Assembly: GCA_003599015.1 (NCBI GenBank)
Contig: QZIK01000127.1
Span: 1 to 48,644 of the forward strand
Length of the DNA stretch: 48,644 bases
Source of the DNA: Desulfobacteraceae bacterium
GTDB lineage: Bacteria; Desulfobacterota; DSM-4660; Desulfatiglandales; Desulfatiglandaceae
Reading direction: 5' to 3'
Shown here: positions 44,822 to 48,644 of the stretch, piece by piece
How positions within the stretch are numbered: position 1 is the first letter of the stretch
How the letters are laid out: the number at the start of each line of letters is the position of its first letter
Made by a program: the position numbers and the translations under genes
The notes under the pieces: generated by a model
The model's database searches: none
What the model saw: the letters and a program-made list of their open reading frames with translations, nothing else
Told to the model about the DNA's origin: nothing

Positions 44822-44881
44822 TTGACCTGTGTCCCTATTTTAAATAAAAGGCTGAAGTTGGGCTAACTGCCCGGCGCGGGC
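44822..44881 (+). promoter_or_regulatory. Weak sigma70-type promoter and leader hairpin for the NlpC/P60 gene
   Basis: TTGACC (44822-44827), a 17-bp spacer, then TAAAAG (44845-44850). Downstream in the leader a GC hairpin GCCCG / CGGGC with a 3-nt loop lies at 44869-44881, about 50 nt before the ATG. The 155-bp gap holds nothing else clear. Confidence 0.4.
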
Positions 44882-44930
44882 GGACGTCTTCAATTTGCTC
44901 TGTTGCTGTTTATATAAAATGCTAAGGACC

Positions 44931-46214
44931 ATGCTGGTGAAGGAATTTTCCCAATCCAAATACCCGCAGATCGCTTTCCCCTTCCTGATGGCGCTTGTCT
45001 TGATTGCCGCGATTATCAGACCGCCCTGCGCCTTTGGAGGTGAACCTTCAAAAAACAAGTCGTCTTCCTTTTTTTATGAGGAAGATGTCCAGAAAACGCT
45101 CAAGAAATACCTGGGAGTTCCTTATCAAACCGGAGGATACAGCCGGGACGGGTTTGATTGTTCAGGCTTTGTAAGATACACTTTCAAAAGGATCTTCGGA
45201 GTGGATTTGCCCCACAACTCCAGAGAACAGAGTGCATTCTCAAGATTAAAAAATGTTAAGAGCGGAGAGTTAAGAACCGGAGATCTTCTTTTTTTCTCAT
45301 CGGGAATCAAGTCAAGGAACATAAGCCATGTTGGCATATATCTTTCGGAGGGAAGGTTCATCCACTCCCAGGGTAAAAAGGGGGTAATCATATCGGATCT
45401 TAACCATACCTACTGGAAACCCAGATTAAAACATTTAAAACGACTTTCCGGCATTGATATAAGACCACATCACAGGGACTCATCTTTTGCCTCGGTGTCA
45501 TGGGACTTTTCTCTTTCCGAAAGAAGCGACCTAAGTTTGGGGTTTTCATCCATCAGGGATACCAGAGGCAGGTCAAGCGAATCATCATACGGCACAGACG
45601 CTTCGTGGGCAAAGCAGATAAGTGATACATGGCACCCTACTTTTCAGTCATTATATATGAGTTATACCACTACTGTCGGAAAAAATGGGTGGGATCTCGG
45701 AATCAGTGCCTTCAGGGATGAGATCCCAACGAACGTCCCATGGCACCTTCATTCACTGGCGCCCCTCCCGGGCTTAAGCTACCCTGAGCCTTACGGTCAA
45801 ACCTTTTATCGTCACGGGGTCCGTTTTGGCGGCAACCTTGTAATGGATGACGGATTGGCCTTCAGGTCATCCCTGGGACTTCTTGAATACAGGAATCTGC
45901 CTGACCATGATGATGTGATAAGGCGTTCCTTTGACGTAGGGGTTGAGCTTGCATCAGAGGAAACCGGCTGGTCTATCCTGGCTGATTTCTTTTACTCGGA
46001 CAAAAAGCAACTTGCGGAAGATCTATTTGAAAAAAGCGAGAATAGTGTTTATGTCGATATGTCGCTTACCTTGCGTCGCCAGCTGACAGATCAGCTTGGA
46101 ATCTCCATAACTGGACAGCGCTCCCTCAACGATCTGGCGAACCTCGAGGACCCAGCAGGGTTCCCCGGGCAGGTGCAGAAATCACTTTTCTTCAAACTGG
46201 ATTTCAGATATTAA
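44931..46214 (+). CDS. NlpC/P60 peptidase fused to a predicted outer-membrane beta-barrel
   Basis: About 427 residues. The ATG at 44931 was chosen because AAGGA lies 4-5 nt upstream; upstream in-frame ATGs lack one. A signal peptide (about 1-40, ending near CAFGG) is followed by an NlpC/P60 domain (about 48-175) with catalytic Cys77 (GFDCSGFVRY), His133 (ISHVGIYL) and His145 (RFIHSQ), the normal triad positions for cutting peptidoglycan stem peptides. Residues about 185-427 alternate polar and aromatic/aliphatic residues with short turns (WDFSLSER, DLSLGFSSI, WDLGISAF) and the protein ends FFKLDFRY, like the C-terminal strand signal of outer-membrane barrels. A barrel-anchored periplasmic or surface peptidase is inferred. 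Confidence 0.8.
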   Translation: MLVKEFSQSKYPQIAFPFLMALVLIAAIIRPPCAFGGEPSKNKSSSFFYEEDVQKTLKKYLGVPYQTGGYSRDGFDCSGFVRYTFKRIFGVDLPHNSREQSAFSRLKNVKSGELRTGDLLFFSSGIKSRNISHVGIYLSEGRFIHSQGKKGVIISDLNHTYWKPRLKHLKRLSGIDIRPHHRDSSFASVSWDFSLSERSDLSLGFSSIRDTRGRSSESSYGTDASWAKQISDTWHPTFQSLYMSYTTTVGKNGWDLGISAFRDEIPTNVPWHLHSLAPLPGLSYPEPYGQTFYRHGVRFGGNLVMDDGLAFRSSLGLLEYRNLPDHDDVIRRSFDVGVELASEETGWSILADFFYSDKKQLAEDLFEKSENSVYVDMSLTLRRQLTDQLGISITGQRSLNDLANLEDPAGFPGQVQKSLFFKLDFRY

Positions 46215-46223
46215 TTTTTTTGC

Positions 46224-46241
46224 GTTTAAATTTTTTTAAAC
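46224..46241. repeat. AT-rich inverted repeat after the NlpC/P60 gene
   Basis: GTTTAAA and TTTAAAC form perfect 7-bp arms around TTTT, starting 10 bp after the stop codon. The arms are weak for a terminator because only one GC pair is present. The rest of the 214-bp gap is AT-rich with no gene that I can support. Confidence 0.3.
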
Positions 46242-46428
46242 AGACCCTTCATTCTTAAGAGCCCGTTGAAAATCAGGTAACACAAAAACTGAACATAAAT
46301 TCCTCGATGCAAGGGGATAAAAATCCTGATAAAATAGACTTAAATTGAATTACTTCTAAGAAAATACGAAAGCCATAATCGCCTTTGATAATTAAAGAAG
46401 GATTGATTTAAAAGAAGGCGTGCGCCTT

Positions 46429-46791
46429 ATGGAAAATAATGACTACGAAAATTGCGACCTGCCATCAGCTTTATGTATGGATGAAGGCGAACCTTGTGCG
46501 GTAACGATACCTATAGACGGAATCCTTGACCTTCACCAATTTGTGCCTTCCGATGTCCCCAACCTCCTTGAAGACTACCTGGAACTTTGTATTGAAAAGG
46601 GCATCTATCATGTAAGGGTGATACACGGCAAAGGAACCGGCGCATTGAGAAAAAGAGTCCACGCTCTTCTCGCAAGAGATCAAAGGGTTATTAGTTTTTC
46701 AACTGATCAGGGCCCGGGTGGCTGGGGGGCAACAAGTGTAGAGTTGCGACCGATTTCCGGGCAAAAGAAAGGAGTCCAAAAAGGTGGATAA
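46429..46791 (+). CDS. Smr-domain protein
   Basis: About 120 residues. The small MutS-related (Smr) domain is clear: the ILDLHQF start (the D-L-H motif), a helix, then VRVIHGKGTGALRKRV (the HGKG/T-G motif) and GGWGATSVEL at the end. Smr domains bind or nick nucleic acids; stand-alone copies act on branched DNA or on collided ribosomes in other bacteria, so the role here is open. The first 25 residues are acidic. The ATG at 46429 was chosen over the GTG at 46420 because AAGAAGG lies 10 nt upstream. It overlaps the next gene by 8 bp. Confidence 0.85.
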   Translation: MENNDYENCDLPSALCMDEGEPCAVTIPIDGILDLHQFVPSDVPNLLEDYLELCIEKGIYHVRVIHGKGTGALRKRVHALLARDQRVISFSTDQGPGGWGATSVELRPISGQKKGVQKGG

Positions 46792-47296
46792 GAGCCGTTA
46801 CAGCAATCCTTATTTGATTGGAGTATTTCTAGGTCTGGTCCTTCTATTTACCTATTACACCATGGGGAGAGGAGTGGGTTCATCTTCTTCATTCGCAAGG
46901 GTTGGCGTCGCGGCTGTAGCCGCCATGGCACCTGAGCATGCAGGGTCCAATACATTTATGTCTGCATTTATGCAGAAAGGGAGGCCTGTTCTCATGGAAT
47001 GGCTTATTTTTCTTAGCCTGGGGGCCGCACTGGGCGGGCTTTTTTCAGCCTTCGTCGGCAGAAGGCTAAAAGGTGAAATTGCCAGGGGTCCTGCTGTTGG
47101 AGTGAACGGCAGGCTTTGGCTGGCCCTTGCAGGAGGAATTCTGTCAGGTTTTGCGGCCAGGCTTGCCCGTGGATGCACAAGCGGCCAGGCGTTGACAGGC
47201 GCTCCTGAACTCGCTTTAGGAAGCTGGGTTTTCATGTTTTGCATCTTTGCAGGTGCTTACGGTGCTGCATACTTTTTCAGAAAGGAGTGGCTGTGA
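46784..47296 (+). CDS. YeeE/YedE-family sulfur transporter, first half
   Basis: A 170-residue membrane protein with about four helices, equal to half of a YeeE/YedE (TsuA-like) transporter. The signature RGCTSGQALTGAPELALGSW carries the conserved Cys131 that passes thiosulfate in characterised TsuA proteins. The start is GTG at 46784, with AAAGGAG at a 9-nt spacing and an 8-bp overlap with the Smr gene. The stop overlaps the next gene by one base, so both halves are translated together and probably form one transporter for a reduced sulfur species. The exact substrate (thiosulfate or other) is inferred from the family. Confidence 0.85.
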   Translation: MDKSRYSNPYLIGVFLGLVLLFTYYTMGRGVGSSSSFARVGVAAVAAMAPEHAGSNTFMSAFMQKGRPVLMEWLIFLSLGAALGGLFSAFVGRRLKGEIARGPAVGVNGRLWLALAGGILSGFAARLARGCTSGQALTGAPELALGSWVFMFCIFAGAYGAAYFFRKEWL

Positions 47297-48099
47297 TGGG
47301 ACCTCTGTACAAATACGGCTGGTTTGATTTTTCGTACAGTCTTCAACTTGCAGTTCTGATAGGTTTTTGTTTCGGGCTGCTTCTTGAAAGAGCCGGATTC
47401 GGAAATCCCCGCAAGCTGACTGCTATCTTTTACCTGAGGGATTTTGCTGTCCTCAAGGTAATGTTTACGGCAATTGTGGTGTGTATGCTGGGGCTGCTTT
47501 ATTTTTCGGTCCTTGGCTGGTTGGATCTCGAAAAGATCTACCTGTTGCCGACATTTATATGGCCGCAGATAGTTGGAGGTCTTGCCCTTGGGGTAGGTTT
47601 TATCATGGGTGGATACTGCCCAACAACCTCCGTTGTTGCCACGGTATCGGGCAAACTGGACGGCCTTGTATTTTTGGCCGGCATGGTTATCGGCTCCCTG
47701 ATTTTTGCAGAACTGTTTCCTTTGCTGGAAGGTTTTTATAACGCAGGGGCCATGGGAGCCATAAGGCTAAGCGATTTTTTCGGAATACAGAGCGGCATTG
47801 TTGCCTTTCTTGTATGTATAATGGCGGTGGGAGCATTCTGGCTTGTTGAGAGGGTGGAAAAAAGATTCGGGGATCCTGAAACCCTTCCTGAAGGGGGGTC
47901 AAAGTTTAAAACCATTGGAGCAATAGTGATTCTCATCCTTGGACTTGCTCTGGCTTTCCTGAATCCGGACGGCCCGGCATCCCCTGGACAGGAGTCGGTA
48001 AAGGGTGCCGATGCAAAAGCCACCACCCTGGATGCACCCAGGAGTCAGGCAGCTCCTGCGGCCGAAGGGTTCAAGATTGTTCACGATGAAGGTTGTTGA
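47296..48099 (+). CDS. YeeE/YedE-family sulfur transporter, second half
   Basis: 267 residues from the ATG at 47296; AAAGGAG lies 8 nt upstream. An in-frame upstream ATG at 47239 lies inside the preceding gene and lacks a site. About six helices; GFCFGLLLERAGFGNPRKLT and MGGYCPTTSVVATVSGKLDG with Cys108 are YeeE/YedE marks. A hydrophilic C-terminal tail of about 40 residues (rich in Ala, Lys and Pro) ends in VHDEGC, beyond the usual family end. It forms a pair with the preceding half transporter. The role is uptake of thiosulfate-like sulfur compounds or sulfur relay; no rhodanese or TusA gene is in the window. Confidence 0.85.
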   Translation: MGPLYKYGWFDFSYSLQLAVLIGFCFGLLLERAGFGNPRKLTAIFYLRDFAVLKVMFTAIVVCMLGLLYFSVLGWLDLEKIYLLPTFIWPQIVGGLALGVGFIMGGYCPTTSVVATVSGKLDGLVFLAGMVIGSLIFAELFPLLEGFYNAGAMGAIRLSDFFGIQSGIVAFLVCIMAVGAFWLVERVEKRFGDPETLPEGGSKFKTIGAIVILILGLALAFLNPDGPASPGQESVKGADAKATTLDAPRSQAAPAAEGFKIVHDEGC

Positions 48100-48119
48100 A
48101 CATTACGGGTAAAGGCAGC

Positions 48120-48644
48120 TCATTCCTCCAGGACCTTTGCAATCAAGGCCGCGTGGCGATGAGCCGCCCCGCTGTGGGAAATGACCGCCCGGCGGGCCGC
48201 CTCTCCCATTTTTTCAAGCTCCCTCGGGTGTTCAAGATACCAGATAATTTTCTCCCCAAGAATATCCGGTGAGGCTATCTGCATAGAACCGCCTTCCTTT
48301 TCAAGAATCTCCTTGGCTTCTGCAAAATCCTCCATTGAAGGCCCATAAAAAACAGGTTTTCCCCATGCGGCCGGTTCCATGGGATTCTGGCCTCCCATGG
48401 GGACCAGGCTGCCCCCGCAAAATGCGACGCTTGCAGCTGAATAGATATTGAAAAGCTCACCAAAGGTATCCACAATCACCACCGGTTTTGTCCTTTCCTC
48501 CTTTCCAGTTGAAATATCACTCCAAAGTTGATACTCCAGCTTATTATTGCGGATCATGGAAGCAATGGACTGTGTCCTGGTTATATGCCGAGGAGCAAGG
48601 ATCAGGATACAGGAGGGAATGCTCTCTCTTATCCTGAGATAACA
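48120..48644 (-). CDS. waaA: 3-deoxy-D-manno-octulosonic acid (Kdo) transferase, C-terminal part
   Basis: The frame is open from the right window edge to the TGA at 48120, 174 codons, so the N-terminal part lies outside. It shows LILAPRHITR, VVIVDTFGELFNIYSAASVA, FCGGSLVPMGGQNPMEPAAW and GKPVFYGPSMEDF, all typical of the C-terminal GT-B domain of WaaA/KdtA, which adds Kdo to lipid A precursor at the inner membrane. An internal ATG at 48557 is not the start, because upstream codons continue the family sequence. It faces the YeeE/YedE pair with a 20-bp gap. It shows that the host makes Kdo-bearing LPS. Confidence 0.93.
   Translation of the reverse strand, partial: CYLRIRESIPSCILILAPRHITRTQSIASMIRNNKLEYQLWSDISTGKEERTKPVVIVDTFGELFNIYSAASVAFCGGSLVPMGGQNPMEPAAWGKPVFYGPSMEDFAEAKEILEKEGGSMQIASPDILGEKIIWYLEHPRELEKMGEAARRAVISHSGAAHRHAALIAKVLEE

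Noticed and set aside
46224-46241. AT inverted repeat as a transcription terminator
   Set aside because: The arms have almost no GC pairs; kept only as a low-confidence repeat.
1-48644. tRNA, rRNA, CRISPR arrays, IS elements, prophage
   Set aside because: I looked for cloverleaf-like CCA ends, regularly spaced repeats, transposase motifs and phage genes on both strands and saw none. A covariance-model scan would be needed to exclude small RNAs.

Overview
The window looks like chromosome of an anaerobic, Gram-negative, LPS-bearing bacterium, most likely a member of the Desulfobacterota (former Deltaproteobacteria). The evidence is a Kdo transferase, SurA-like and LolB-like envelope factors, a CooT/DUF3842 pair, an FMN-dependent dehydrogenase with an N-terminal cysteine cluster of the anaerobe type, an Fe-S flavoprotein, a split YeeE/YedE sulfur transporter, a MASE3/PAS hybrid kinase and type III pantothenate kinase. 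Sampled lines suggest about 50% GC over most of the window. Taxonomy is an inference from gene content; no rRNA or tRNA gene was seen. No IS element, prophage or CRISPR array was seen either.

Layout. 1-6.6 kb (minus strand): a very large hybrid histidine kinase that runs off the left edge, then a nitrilase, an Fe-S flavoprotein and the DUF3842-CooT pair with a structured leader. 6.6-13.9 kb: a secreted protein with 14 propeller blades, a metallo-beta-lactamase-fold hydrolase, an FMN-dependent 2-hydroxy acid dehydrogenase and a CaCA antiporter, with two sigma70-like promoters. 13.9-19.3 kb: a double-length UvrA with four ABC modules. 19.4-27.0 kb: a DUF6765-type protein, a rhomboid protease with zinc ribbon, DarP/YjgA, PgsA, RlmKL, YhhQ and DUF4301.

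27.3-44.8 kb is a long co-directional run with short gaps or overlaps: ftsH, folP, coaX, mfd, a SurA-like PPIase, rodZ, tyrS, an RpoH-type sigma factor, a TPR protein, a LolB-like lipoprotein, a molybdopterin oxidoreductase and a GAF-cyclase. It combines membrane proteostasis (FtsH, RpoH, SurA-like), envelope shape and lipoprotein handling (RodZ, LolB-like), cofactor synthesis (FolP, CoaX) and transcription-coupled repair (Mfd; the tandem UvrA lies upstream). 44.8-48.6 kb: an NlpC/P60 protease fused to a predicted outer-membrane barrel, an Smr-domain protein, a two-gene YeeE/YedE transporter and the C-terminal part of waaA.

Points most worth a second look: the tandem UvrA whose first copy has altered ABC signatures; the NlpC/P60-barrel fusion; the orphan molybdoenzyme with Asp in place of a cluster cysteine; the nucleotidyltransferase-like motifs in the DUF4301 protein; the base-composition break inside the hybrid kinase; and the leader mini-ORF and 17-bp palindrome upstream of DUF3842-CooT. 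Several starts were moved from the longest frame to codons with better ribosome binding sites (rlmL, mfd, the DUF4301, SurA-like, NlpC and Smr genes, and the second YeeE/YedE gene). All compositional figures are hand counts on sampled lines.
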